DNA of 64,000 bases from the NCBI GenBank assembly GCA_963757265.1, contig CAVWRA010000004.1, forward strand, positions 124,001 to 188,000. The letters are read 5' to 3'. Positions within the stretch are counted from its first letter, which is position 1; every line of letters starts with the position of its first letter. The notes under the pieces were generated by a model. The model saw only the letters and a program-made list of their open reading frames with translations, searched no databases and was not told where the DNA came from. Position numbers and translations under genes: made by a program. Positions 8,763 to 17,639 of this stretch are shown one piece after another. This DNA is from CAIVVT01 sp963757265. Its GTDB lineage: Bacteria; Acidobacteriota; Terriglobia; Bryobacterales; Bryobacteraceae.

Positions 8763-9188
8763 TTAGCGCCGGGCCAGGAGCACCACCTGGCTCGTTGACG
8801 CCAGCGCGGCGCGAAGGGCGGTTTCCCGCTCGCTCTTGGATGTGGGCAGAGCGTTTCCCACACCGCTGAGCGGCCAAACGGCGGAAAGGAAGTACGTCTC
8901 TCCATACTTGTGGAACACGAGTTCCGCTTCGTTGCGCGCTTCGTATCTGCCGACTTTCTCGGTGAGGATGGACACAGCCACCACGCCTCTTCCAGGCCAA
9001 CACTTGAGAATCAGCATGTTCGGCACCCCGGAGGCGGACTGGCGGGCCTCGCACTGACCGGCGGGCATGACGGTGTTGCCAACGCGAAATTCGAACGGAA
9101 TGTCCGCCGTCTGGCGCGATTGGCCAAACGCGGAAGTTGTTGCGAGCAACGCCAGTAGACCTAACGTTGCGAGAGTTCTGTTCTTCAT
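8763..9188 (-). CDS. Small secreted hypothetical protein
   Basis: 141 residues. A clear signal peptide (MKNRTLATLGLLALLATTSAFGQ) is followed by a compact domain opening with IPFEFRVGNTVMPAG. This opening recurs in small exported acidobacterial proteins of unknown function. The rest is predicted beta-rich (LILKCW, AELVFHKYGETYFL). It has no catalytic motif I recognise. The gene is divergent from the ECF sigma factor, with a perfect 12-bp inverted repeat between them, so the two may share regulation. A terminator hairpin follows the stop. Confidence 0.7.
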   Translation of the reverse strand: MKNRTLATLGLLALLATTSAFGQSRQTADIPFEFRVGNTVMPAGQCEARQSASGVPNMLILKCWPGRGVVAVSILTEKVGRYEARNEAELVFHKYGETYFLSAVWPLSGVGNALPTSKSERETALRAALASTSQVVLLARR

Positions 9189-9211
9189 AGTGGATCTCTT
9201 TTATCAGTCAG

Positions 9212-9249
9212 GCGCATTCTGCGTCTACTCAGATAGGCGCAGAATGCGC
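9212..9249. promoter_or_regulatory. Perfect 12-bp inverted repeat in a divergent promoter region
   Basis: GCGCATTCTGCG (9212-9223) and CGCAGAATGCGC (9238-9249) are exact inverted copies separated by 14 bases. They lie 24 bases before the small secreted protein start and 47 bases before the sigma factor start. Position and symmetry fit an operator for a dimeric regulator; a structured 5' leader of the minus-strand gene is the alternative. Confidence 0.5.
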
Positions 9250-9252
9250 TGG

Positions 9253-9281
9253 GAAACTATCACCCGCCGCGGCGCTATAAT
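9253..9281 (+). promoter_or_regulatory. Candidate promoter of the ECF sigma / kinase pair
   Basis: TATAAT at 9276-9281 ends 14 bases before the sigma factor ATG. Seventeen bases upstream is GAAACT (9253-9258), a poor sigma-70 -35 but reminiscent of the GGAAC element read by ECF factors, which would allow autoregulation. The assignment rests on sequence only. Confidence 0.35.
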
Positions 9282-9295
9282 TCAGCCCATAGGCG

Positions 9296-9896
9296 ATGCA
9301 GAGGGCGAACCAACCGGATGAGCCGGCTGCGGGTGACGTCAGCCAACTGCTGCGTGCCTGGAGCGGCGGAGACACCAGCGCGCTGGAAAGGCTGACGCCG
9401 ATTGTTTATGCCGAACTGCACCGTCTGGCACGGCGCTACATGGCAGGCGAACGCCCCGGCCACAGCCTGCAGGCGACGGCGCTGGTTAATGAGGCGTACA
9501 TGCGGCTGGTGGAGTACCGGCGCATGCAGTGGCAGGATCGCGCGCACTTCTTCGCCGTTTCGGCGCAGTTGATGAGGCGCATTCTGGTCGAGCATGCGCG
9601 CCGCCATAACCTGAAGCGCGGAGGTGAGCTGCAGCAGGTCTCGCTGGAACAGGCAGCCGTCGTGGACAGCGGCCGGGCTACGGACCTGGTGGCGCTGGAT
9701 AACGCAATGAACGCGCTCGCGCGGCTGGATCCACGCAAAGTGCAGGTGGTCGAAATGCGTTTCTTCGGCGGACTCAGCGTGAAGGAAACGGCAGAGGTGC
9801 TGAAGGTCTCGCTCCGTCACCGTCATGCGCGACTGGAACACCGCCAGGGCGTGGCTGTACCGCGAATTGACGGGCGGGCCAAACGATGGATCCTGA
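9296..9896 (+). CDS. ECF-type RNA polymerase sigma factor (TIGR02999-like), one frameshift
   Basis: About 199 residues when the frame is repaired. It directs RNA polymerase to a dedicated promoter set. Region 2 reads HRLARRYMAGERPGHSLQ then ATALVNEAYMRLVEY and HFFAVSAQLMRRILVEHARR, the pattern of the Sig-70_X6 / TIGR02999 group common in acidobacteria and planctomycetes. Region 4 begins LARLDPRKVQVVEMRFFGGLS then VKETAEVLKVS. One extra base at 9809-9815 shifts the frame exactly inside the region 4 helix-turn-helix. In the corrected frame the protein continues VTVMRDWNTARAWLYREL and stops at TGA 9894-9896, overlapping the kinase start (9886). This overlap and pairing with a kinase are typical, so the gene looks intact apart from the indel. 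Confidence 0.8.
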
Positions 9897-12887
9897 ACGC
9901 TGGAAACAGATCGATAGCCTGCTGCAGGCGGTGCTGGAGCGCCGGCCCGGCGAGCGCGACGCATTCCTGCGCCAGGCCTGCGCGGGCGACGAAGCGCTGG
10001 AACGCGAAGTCCGTTCGCTGCTGACGTCGCAGCAGCAGGCAGGCAGCTTTCTGGAAAACCCGGCGATCGAGGCGGCGGCGCGGGACCTCGCCCGCCGGCA
10101 GAGCGAAGAGACGCAAGTTGTAGGCGATTTCGAGATCGGCCGGACGGTCTCGCATTACCGCATTGCCGGAAAGCTGGGCGAAGGCGGCATGGGGGTGGTC
10201 TGGAAAGCCCGCGACGTGCGCTTGAACCGCTTCGTTGCGCTCAAGGTTCTGCCGGCCGCAATGGTCATCGATCCTGAGCGCAAACGGCGCTTCGTCCAGG
10301 AAGCCAAGGCCGCCTCGGCACTCAATCATCCGAACATCATCACCATCTACGAGATCGACCGGGCCGATGGGCGTCGATTTTATTGCCATGGAGTTCGTGC
10401 CCGGCAAGGCGTTGAACCAGTCGATACGTCGCAAACGGCGTGCGGCTGAACGAGGCGCTCAAGTACGCCATCCAAGTGGCTGACGCGCTGGCGGCGGCCC
10501 ACGCGGCGGGTATCGTGCATCGCGACCTGAAACCGGGCAACATCATGGTCAACGAGAACGGCTGCTTGAAGGTGCTGGATTTCGGTCTGGCCAAGCTGGT
10601 CGAGCAGGGCCGTGAGGGCGCATTCGCGCGGCGGCGAGTCGATGGCCGAGGCGCCCAGGACCGATGAAGGCGTGATTCTCGGAACGCCGTCGTACATGTC
10701 GCCGGAGCAGGCCGAGGGGAAGAAGGTGGATGCGCGGACCGACATCTTCAGTTTCGGCGCGGTGCTGTACGAGCTCGCCACGGGCCGGCGCGCGTTCATT
10801 GGCGACTCCACGACTGTGGTCTTGTCGGCTATTTTGCGCGATGAGCCGAAGCCGGCGGCGGAGATCGCGCCTGGCATTCCGCGCGCGCTCGACAGGATCA
10901 TTACGCGCTGTTTGAAAAAGGACCCCAACCAGAGGTATCAACACGCGGGCGATCTGAAGATCGACTTGCAGCAGGTGCTGGAAGAACCGGCTGCCGGCGA
11001 TTCCGCGTTGCGCACAGGCAGCCCTGGCAGGCTGCGCATGCGCCGGCGGTGGTTGCTGGCGGCCGGCGCCGCGTGCGTGGCGGTTTCATTCGCTCTGGGG
11101 TGGCGGCTGCATGCCCCTCCGGCTGCGCCGCCTCCCTGGACGCCTGCCCGGCTGACGAACGATGCCGGGCTCTCGGACGCACCGGCGATATCGCGCGATG
11201 GCAAGCTGGTGGCTTACTCTTCCGACCGCAGCCTGGCGGGCGAACGGGATCTGTATGTCAAGCAGGTGGCCGGAGGCCAGCCGATCCGCTTGACATCCGA
11301 TGGCGCAGGCAACACGACGCCGGATTTTTCGCCGGACGGCGGCAAATCGTGTTCCGGTCAAACCGGGACGGTGGCGGCATCTACGAGATTCCGGCGTTTG
11401 GCGGCGAGGCGCGATTGCTGGCGCGGGGCGGATTGAACCCCCGGTTTTCGCCCGACGGCTCGCAAGTGGCTTATTGGGTAGGCTCGGCCAACGTAGCCGC
11501 CGCCGTACCTGGGGGCGGCGCGGTCTGGGTGGTCCCGGTGGCCGGCGGGCAGCCACAGCGGGTGGGGGCGAGTTTCACCAATGCCCGCTATCCCATCTGG
11601 TCGCCGGACGGCAAGCACCTGCTGTTCGTCGGATACACCTCCGCGAAAGCGTACGATAGCTCCTCCATCGATTGGTGGCTCGTTGCGATCAATGGAGGCC
11701 ACGCGGTAAGAACCGGTGTATCCGATGCGTTGTTCCGCGCCGGACTGGAGGGGTCCGACACCGTTGGCACTCGGATCTCGACCTTCCTGAAACTGAACAT
11801 CCCGAGTCCAGGCTGTTGGTTGGCGGACGATGACAGCGTCGTCTTCTCCGCCATGGGCGGCGATCGATCGAACCTCTGGAAGATGGCAATATCGCGCGCA
11901 ACCGGGCAAGCCAGTGGCGCGTTCACGAGATTGACGATGGGCGCCGGGAACGAAATCGACCCCTCCTGCGCATCGGAAAACGTCTTGACATTCACAAACG
12001 TGGAAAACAGAACAGACGTCTGGTCGCTACCGTTCGATTTGGACCGTGGGAAGCCAAAGGGCGCGCTGGAGCGAGTCACACAAGATCCCGCCGCGCGAGA
12101 GTATCCATCGGCTTCGAGCGATGGACGCTATGTCGCATTGGCTTCCGATCAGTCAGGTCAATTGAACATCTGGCTGCGCGATCTCGCGACCGGGAAAGAG
12201 TCTCATCTGGCCCGCTCATCCCTTATGCAACGGTATCCCGTGATCGACGCGTCCGGCGGCAAAATCGCATTTTCCGTTTTCGAAAACAACGGCAGGTCGG
12301 TGTATGTGTCCACTCCCGGCGGCGTGCCGGAAAAGCTGTGCGAAGGATGCCTCCGGGCTACGGATTGGTCGCGCGACGAGAAGACGTTGTTGATATTCGG
12401 CGGAAGTCCATATCAAGTCAACATTCTCGACGTCGCTTCCCATCAGCAGACTGCGCTCTTGAAGCACCCCACTTACAATTTGCTTTACGGCCGCTTCTCG
12501 CCCGACAATCGCTGGGTCAGTTTTACGGCCCGGATTCAGCCCAATCGCGCGCGAATCATGATCGCGCCGGTCGAAGGACCGAAACCGGTTCCGGAGAGCG
12601 CCTGGATCCAGATCGCGGAGGAAGGGCTCGAAGACTGGGCCAACTGGTCGCCCGATGGGAAGACGCTGTATTTCACGTCCGGGAGGGATGGACACACCTG
12701 CCTGTGGGGGCAGCGGATCGAAGCAAGCTCCCACCGGCCTTCGGGAGCGTCATTCGCCGTGCAGCATTTTCACGGACGTGTGTCCTATCAACAGGGAGGA
12801 TGGTCGGCAGCGGGCGGGCGAATTGAAATGGTACTCGAGGAAGACGCGGGCAACATTTGGATGATGTCACGCTCCGCGGCGCGCTGA
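9886..12887 (+). CDS. Membrane Ser/Thr protein kinase with C-terminal TolB/WD40-like propeller, four frameshifts
   Basis: Roughly 1,000 residues after repair. It has a cytoplasmic PASTA-less Pkn-type kinase, one membrane span, and a periplasmic beta-propeller that may sense or bind a partner. N-terminal 80 residues precede the kinase domain: glycine loop KLGEGGMGVVWKARD, ALKVLP lysine, catalytic IVHRDLKPGN, DFGLAK, and activation segment GTPSYMSPEQAEG. The span is RRRWLLAAGAACVAVSFALG. The rest holds repeated FSPDG and WSPDGK blades. Reading requires frame changes near 10370, 10433, 10612-10640 and 11340 (three one-base gains, one loss). Residues on both sides remain conserved. It starts at ATG 9886 inside the sigma gene, so sigma and kinase are one operon. 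Either a decaying gene or sequencing errors. Confidence 0.8.
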
Positions 12888-13212
12888 GGCGGAGCGGCGG
12901 CGGCACGAACGCCCGAAAGGCCGGAGTGAGCAGAGTATCGCCGTGGCTGGTGGGCGAGAAACCGCGGGTATCGAGGGAGGATGTCCGGGTCGCGCGCCGG
13001 CGTCCGGAGGGCGGCGAACTTCTCCGTGCAGGCCGCATGGGCACTACAGGTTTTGTAGCGCCCTCTGCCCATTTCCACATCAGAGTTGGAGACTGCGGAC
13101 CGCCTTCTGGCGCGGTTCGTGGTTCTCGCTTATGCCGGCGAACCTCCAGATCGCCTCACACCCGGAACGGACGAACCGCCTGGCGTACCGACTTTCTCCA
13201 CTGGTGCGGTAA
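12888..13212. other. Gene-free stretch with a terminator-like hairpin
   Basis: No frame here reads like a protein. At 13039-13063 GGGC and CTACA pair with TGTAG and GCCC around a GGTTT loop with one A-C mismatch, about 150 bases after the kinase stop. It could terminate the sigma/kinase transcript, though no U-run follows. Confidence 0.3.
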
Positions 13213-13635
13213 CATCAGTGGCACGAAAGGTCTCAGCGGCCGAAGTGGCACAACAAGGAACTGCGACAAATCTGGGAGGCGTCCACCGACTGCCGGCCAG
13301 ACGCGGGCAAGCGGATCCCCGCCATCGACCGGAAAGTCGAGAACATCCGTCGTGCCGTCGAGGAGCGGCTGAACGACGCGAGTTGGGCGAACACCCGCCT
13401 GCAGGAACTACAAACCGGGAGGGAGTCACTGGTCGCGGCATCCCGAAAAGCAAGTGGTCCGCCCCAACTAGACGCCGCGACTGCAATGGACTACCGGCGT
13501 CAGGCCGACAAACTGCTTCGGCAGGGTGGCCAGGCCGAGCGCAAGCAACTCTTGCGCGCTCTCGTCGGGGAAGTGAAGCTGATGCCCCAGGACTTGGAGG
13601 TGAGTATCAGCTACCGCCTGCCGAGGCCATTATGA
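13213..13635 (+). pseudogene. Serine recombinase C-terminal fragment
   Basis: An open frame of 140 codons without a start. It resembles the C-terminal coiled region of large serine recombinases and resolvase-type transposases: ERLNDASWANTRLQELQ, then MDYRRQADKLLRQGGQAERK, then LLRALVGEVKLMPQDLEV. That pattern (helical linker, Arg/Lys-rich helix, then strand VGEVKL) normally ends recombinases that excise or invert mobile DNA. The catalytic resolvase domain and zinc ribbon are absent. The upstream frame is closed by TAA at 13210-13212. It stops three bases before the tRNA-containing repeat, so it is probably the stump of an integrated element. Confidence 0.5.
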
Positions 13636-13637
13636 AT

Positions 13638-13946
13638 GGATTGGTTGCGGGGGTAGGATTTGAACCTACGACCTTTGGGTTATGAGTTTGCCGGGTGCGT
13701 GTAATCAACAGAAACCAAAAGGCACGAGTAGCACTCAAAAGCACTTTTGGAGCCGTAGGGAACGCTTATTGTGGTCCTAGAATGGGTTTGATCGGCTCTC
13801 ATCTTCTTCGCGAGAATTGCCCAAAGATTCCCCAAAGGTCTAGCCAGTTTCAGCCCTCGCGCAGACCCATTTTAAAGCCCATTTTAGCGCCCACAAGACG
13901 TCCTTCCACCCGGTTCGGTCAAGTCGCGCTCCGCTGGTTGGCACAG
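13638..13946. repeat. ~300-bp direct repeat, copy 1 (contains tRNA-fMet 3' half)
   Basis: Matches 56835-57133 in the same orientation. The first 49 bases and the last ~130 (from CCAAAGATTCCCC to GGCACAG) are nearly identical; the middle ~120 are only loosely similar. This copy has an extra CATTTTA-containing duplication near 13870. The pair differs too much to be a recent duplication. The shared layout, tRNA end plus a ~250-base arm, fits the right end of two related integrative elements. No gene lies inside. Confidence 0.75.
13642..13686 (-). other. 3' half of an initiator tRNA (tRNA-fMet), attachment-site remnant, copy 1
   Basis: On the minus strand the 45 bases run from CTCATAACCC (anticodon loop with CAU) through the T arm (GTAGG, TTCAAAT, CCTAC) and the acceptor strand CCCCGCAA to a genomic CCA. 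These match the 3' half of bacterial initiator tRNA. The 5' half is absent: sequence before the anticodon loop (towards 13700) has no matching anticodon stem, D arm or acceptor strand. A break at the anticodon loop is what tyrosine-integrase crossover at a tRNA gene leaves behind. It is not a functional tRNA. Confidence 0.75.
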
Positions 13947-13960
13947 CATCTGAACAACTG

Positions 13961-14152
13961 GTGGCTGTTCAGCGGCGGGTCCAACAGCACTACGCAGAGA
14001 CGGACGGGAAGTTCATCGGCTTCGGCAGAATACTCCGGTATCAATTTGCCGACACCTTCGATACGAGCACCGTTCTTGACATCCAGGGCAACGTGATAGA
14101 GGAGAACGGTGGCAGGTGCCTGCTTCCCGAGGTGTGGATGGAGCTTCAATAG
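13961..14152 (+). CDS. Unrecognised short reading frame or gene fragment
   Basis: 63 codons from GTG. The stretch YAETDGKFIGFGRILRYQF then ADTFDTSTVLDIQGNVIE has balanced composition and GC-rich third positions, so it may be the end of a real gene. The frame stays open upstream into the repeat. A longer minus-strand frame (14254 to 13919) overlaps it; one of the two must be false and I favour the plus strand on codon use. No family recognised. The rest of 13947-14507 holds nothing clear. Confidence 0.3.
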   Translation: MAVQRRVQQHYAETDGKFIGFGRILRYQFADTFDTSTVLDIQGNVIEENGGRCLLPEVWMELQ

Positions 14153-14507
14153 AAACTGGACGCAAGATGTAATCAGAGCAAGTTGGCCAGATTGGACCCG
14201 TTCGCAGGTCAATGTGGCGTCATCGTGTTTGTACAGAATGCCCGCTCGGTTCATCTCGGCGGACCCTGGCTGTCTCCATGACGTGTGCTTATCGGCTCTT
14301 CAGAATCGTTGATACGCTGGCAAGCCTCCAAACTGGTCTCTCGATCGTCGTCCGCCAGTATGCCGCGAACGGCGACGACTGGACCACGGGCGATGTTCAC
14401 CTCTGGGGCGCCTCCCTCCGGCAAGGAAGCGATCCCCCCAAAGCCTATGCCCGTAAATGGGTGTCCCCAACGCCGTACCAGCAGTCGGGCGTCGCCGCCG
14501 GCCCAAC

Positions 14508-14912
14508 CGGTATTGCACTACCTCCGCGATGTGTTTGGCCTGGATCTCCTCAGCGCCTCCGATATCGGCAATCGTGCGGGCGACCTTCAAGATTCGATCA
14601 TGGGCGCGGGCCGATAGCGCGAGCCGGCGGATGGCCATCTCCAGAGCCTTCTCCCCAGCGGCGTCCAACGGGCAGAACTCGCGCAGCCGCCCGGGCGGGA
14701 TGTTGGCGTTTACAAAACCGCAGTCCGATTGCCGCCCCCGCGCCTCCAGCACCCTGCCGCGCATCTCGGCCGAGCTGATGCCGGTACTTTTGCTCCGCAT
14801 CTCCTGGTAAGCAACTGCCGGAACCTCGATATGCAGGTCGATGCGGTCCAGCAATGGTCCGCTGATCTTCCCCAGATAGCGTTGAATAATCCCCCTGGTA
14901 CACCTGCACGTA
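14508..14912 (-). pseudogene. comM: comM (YifB, Mg-chelatase-like ATPase) C-terminal fragment
   Basis: Starting near 14912 the minus strand reads CRCT, IIQRYLGKISGPLLDRIDLH, IEVPAV, then RRLALSARAHDRILKVARTI, DIGGAEEIQAKHIAEVVQYR. This is the C-terminal part of the ComM/YifB AAA+ helicase family, which promotes branch migration during natural transformation. The arginine-finger region ISGPLLDRID is intact. The N-terminal Lon-like and Walker domains are missing, and after QYR (14508) the residues no longer match, although the frame runs on to 14300. Both ends are therefore broken. Helicase function from this copy is impossible. The breakpoints lie in the same debris zone as the recombinase stump and tRNA half. 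14913-15166 holds nothing clear. Confidence 0.65.
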
Positions 14913-15166
14913 TCGGAGCTGTCGCTAAAAAAACCACACGGACATCCGTGCAGACATCAACTGCTACAGGAGTATTCGTCTGAACTGAAACTGCCCTGCT
15001 CACCGCTGCCCTGCTCTTCCCTCTCGGCGCGATTCGCTCGTCGCGCACAAGGGCCGCGGAGTCCATTTCGAAATCCAAGCGTGATGGAGCTCGACTGTAT
15101 GCTGCCGCAGCATTGCGGTGGGTCATCATGGGTTCGAGCTTTAGCGAATCTACTGGCGGGCCCGCC

Positions 15167-16315
15167 TCACCGCATGTTCAATACGTTGAGCGCGGCGTCG
15201 CGGTACAGGCTCTTCAGCACCGGTTGGCTCAATTCGAGGCCGTAATACGGCCACCAGATGCGGCCGTGCATGTACTCGTCGCCCGTTTCCAGCAGACGCC
15301 ACCAGCCCCGGTACATCGCCTCGTCGCGCCCCATGTCGGTGCCGAACAGCACCCGATCCTTGTATCGTTCGAGGAATGTGCGCATCGTCCGCGGCTGTCG
15401 CCCCATTTCGTAATCTCGCGCCGACACGTCCACATACATGTTCGGGAACCGGTCCAACATCTTCGCCAGCGCCGCGGTATCGTTGCCCTGATTGCTGAAG
15501 TGGCAGAAGATGAACTTCGTTCGTGGGTGTTTAGCCAGCAGGCGCTCGCGCATCGCCAGCAGTTCTTCATAGGACGGCACATCCTTGCCGTAGAGGTTGA
15601 AGCTCTGGAAGTCCGGCGTGCGCTCCTGCTTCGCGTCGAGCGGCTTCCAGCACGACGGGTGGTCGGCGATGTGAATATTCACGGGCATGTTCAGCTCGCC
15701 GCATCTCTCCCAGTAGGCATCCAGCCGCGGATCGTCGAACCGCAGCCTCCTGGCTCTCGGCAATGCGTCCTTCTCCGACGCGTCCACGCCCCAGCCCTTG
15801 TCTGTGATCTCGCCCACGCCGCGCGCGCCTTTCCCATAAACCCGCTCCAATTCAGCCACTGCCTTCGCCGTGAATTCCGGATCGTCCGGCTTGGACGCGT
15901 CGAAGGAGTACCAGACCTGGAACCGCCGGGGGTACGACCCCAGAAACAGCTCGGCCTGGCGGTCGAATTCTGTCCCGCTCGCGCCCGTGAACACCACCGA
16001 CATCTCGATGCCGACCTCGTCCATCGTCTTCACCCACGCGTCCACGTCGGCCCGCGTCCGGATGCCGTTCATGGAGGAGTGCGAATGCACGTCGATCGCC
16101 GGGAACCGGGCCTTGGTCACCTCCGTCACGGGCACGACCAAAGACGACGCCGGCGTGTAGTCCTTCAGCAGGATCGAGTCCATCGGTCCGCCCGTCACGG
16201 GGATGCCGTACTTCGTCATCTCCTGTCTGGCCGTTCCGCCCTTGGATGGCTCCGGTCTGTTGCAGGCCGCACTCAGGAGCATCGCCGCCAGCGTCACGCA
16301 CATTGCATTCCGCAT
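15167..16315 (-). CDS. Lipoprotein amidohydrolase (Amidohydro_2 family)
   Basis: 382 residues. A lipoprotein signal with lipobox LLSAAC leads into a TIM-barrel metal-dependent hydrolase. Motifs in order are IDVHSHSS (His-x-His at the end of strand 1), GARGVGEITDKG, VNIHIADHPS (His), FIFCHFSNQG (His) and RVLFGTDMGRDE (Asp). These fit the PF04909 family of decarboxylases and lactonases. The Cys anchor means it works outside the cytoplasm, which is unusual for this mostly cytosolic family but seen in acidobacteria. ATG 16315 has GAGGTGG seven bases upstream; the frame is open to 16378. No operon partner. The substrate is unknown. Confidence 0.8.
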   Translation of the reverse strand: MRNAMCVTLAAMLLSAACNRPEPSKGGTARQEMTKYGIPVTGGPMDSILLKDYTPASSLVVPVTEVTKARFPAIDVHSHSSMNGIRTRADVDAWVKTMDEVGIEMSVVFTGASGTEFDRQAELFLGSYPRRFQVWYSFDASKPDDPEFTAKAVAELERVYGKGARGVGEITDKGWGVDASEKDALPRARRLRFDDPRLDAYWERCGELNMPVNIHIADHPSCWKPLDAKQERTPDFQSFNLYGKDVPSYEELLAMRERLLAKHPRTKFIFCHFSNQGNDTAALAKMLDRFPNMYVDVSARDYEMGRQPRTMRTFLERYKDRVLFGTDMGRDEAMYRGWWRLLETGDEYMHGRIWWPYYGLELSQPVLKSLYRDAALNVLNMR

Positions 16316-16824
16316 CGGTCGTCCACCTCGCAACCCACGTCCCGCTCTATCTCGCTCATTGGCGAACCGGCTCAGCACACGCTGGGCTCGTGTGCTCTAA
16401 GCTCAGCTTAAGCAACCAAACTAACCAGTGTGTTGTCCCCGGCTGGTTGTGTCAGGCGCGGAGTCTGACTCCCACGCTCGCACTCGCCGAGATCCTCCTC
16501 GTACCTTCGGGAGTCGGCCTCCGCACTCCCGCCACTCGATCTCGTTGAGCAACGCACCCTTGTCGGGCAGCCGGCCCGGCACATCTGCTACGCCGGCTCC
16601 GGGACGCGGGCGCAGCATGTGGCCGTCAAACAGAAGATCGCCGGTCAGTGGGGTCGCAGCCAGCCCCTCGAGGCCTGCGGCCATGCCGGCCCCATTTCCC
16701 CCATTTCGCAAGATCATCGATGGCCCAAAGTCACCCCCTCTTCCTTCGCCCTTGCGGTCTCCTTCAACTTCGTCCTTGACACTTATGCGCATCGGTGAGA
16801 GAGTCGTCGTTCGAGATCCTATAT
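16316..16824. other. 509-bp gap, no confident gene
   Basis: Both strands have open frames, the longest on the minus strand (16792-16421). None shows a start with ribosome site or a recognised motif. TTGACA at 16776-16781 precedes the next gene by 44 bases, but no -10 box sits at the right distance. Confidence 0.35.
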
Positions 16825-17634
16825 ATGCGTTTTGTCTGCCTGTTTGTCGCGCTGGCCGCCGTGGCGGCCGCCCAGGAGATGCCGCGGGCGAGTTGGATCG
16901 AGAACGGGCTCATTGACGCGGGCGGCAACCACGAGCCTTATGTCTTCGTGGTCCGCCGCGGCGGCCAGCGGCTGGATGCAAGGCAGCAAATCGAGGCGGC
17001 CCAGAGCGAAGAGGTCCTCCGCAGGTTAAAACTCCAAGGGGTCGAGGTGTTCCATACGCACCTGTACAAGGGGTTCGGCATGGCCGCCGAGTTGCCCGAG
17101 ATGGAGGAGACCAAGCGGGTTGCCGGGCTCGCGCACAGCATGGGACTCAAGGTGGACACCTACATCCAGTGGGACACCATGATGTATGAGACGTTCTTTG
17201 CCGAGGAGCCGCGCGCGCAAGACTGGATCCAACGGGACGCCAGCGGCCAGCCGATCCTGCTCACCTATGGCTATCAGCAGTCATATCGGTACCGGCCCTG
17301 CTTTTCCAACCAAGAGTACCTGGACCATCTCAAGAAGATCGTGCGCTACGCGGTCGAAGAAGTAAAAACCGATTTCATCGTATCGAATCTTGTCGAGCAG
17401 CCCGGGAAACGGCGTATGATGCTTCACCTGGTGAACTACAATGCGAAAAAAGTGGTGTCATTGAAGCCGGTCGAAGTGATTTGCAAGTTACCCCGCGGCC
17501 AAGCCGCCAAAGAGGTAAGAATCTACTCTCCCGATCTGGAAGGGCCGCGAACGATCGAGATGAAGAGTGGCGCCTCGCAAGTGGGCTTTGCCGTCCCGAT
17601 GAAGACATACACGCTGGCCGTGGTTCAGTGGTGA
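16825..17634 (+). CDS. Secreted TIM-barrel protein, internally deleted (probable pseudogene)
   Basis: 269 residues. A signal peptide (FVCLFVALAAVAAAQ) is followed by the first half of a glycosidase-like barrel: GVEVFHTHLYKGFG, AHSMGLKVDTYIQWDT, YRPCFSNQEYLDHLKKIV, and AVEEVKTDFI. In barrels of this type that strand should be followed by the catalytic face. Instead the chain jumps directly to a C-terminal beta domain (VEQPGKRRMMLHLVNYNA onward). The join is in frame, so a large internal deletion removed the second half of the barrel. The product might be made but should lack activity. ATG 16825 has only a weak GAGA upstream. The stop overlaps a possible GTG start of the following propeller gene. 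Confidence 0.55.
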   Translation: MRFVCLFVALAAVAAAQEMPRASWIENGLIDAGGNHEPYVFVVRRGGQRLDARQQIEAAQSEEVLRRLKLQGVEVFHTHLYKGFGMAAELPEMEETKRVAGLAHSMGLKVDTYIQWDTMMYETFFAEEPRAQDWIQRDASGQPILLTYGYQQSYRYRPCFSNQEYLDHLKKIVRYAVEEVKTDFIVSNLVEQPGKRRMMLHLVNYNAKKVVSLKPVEVICKLPRGQAAKEVRIYSPDLEGPRTIEMKSGASQVGFAVPMKTYTLAVVQW

Positions 17635-17639
17635 ATACG

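Noticed and set aside
13640..13690. Apparent peptide ending VGFEPTTFGL
   Set aside because: This is the usual false translation of a tRNA T arm read on the wrong strand, not a gene.
16421..16792. 123-codon minus-strand frame in the gap before 16.8 kb
   Set aside because: Gly/Arg-rich, no ribosome site or motif, and the opposite strand is equally open; likely composition effect.
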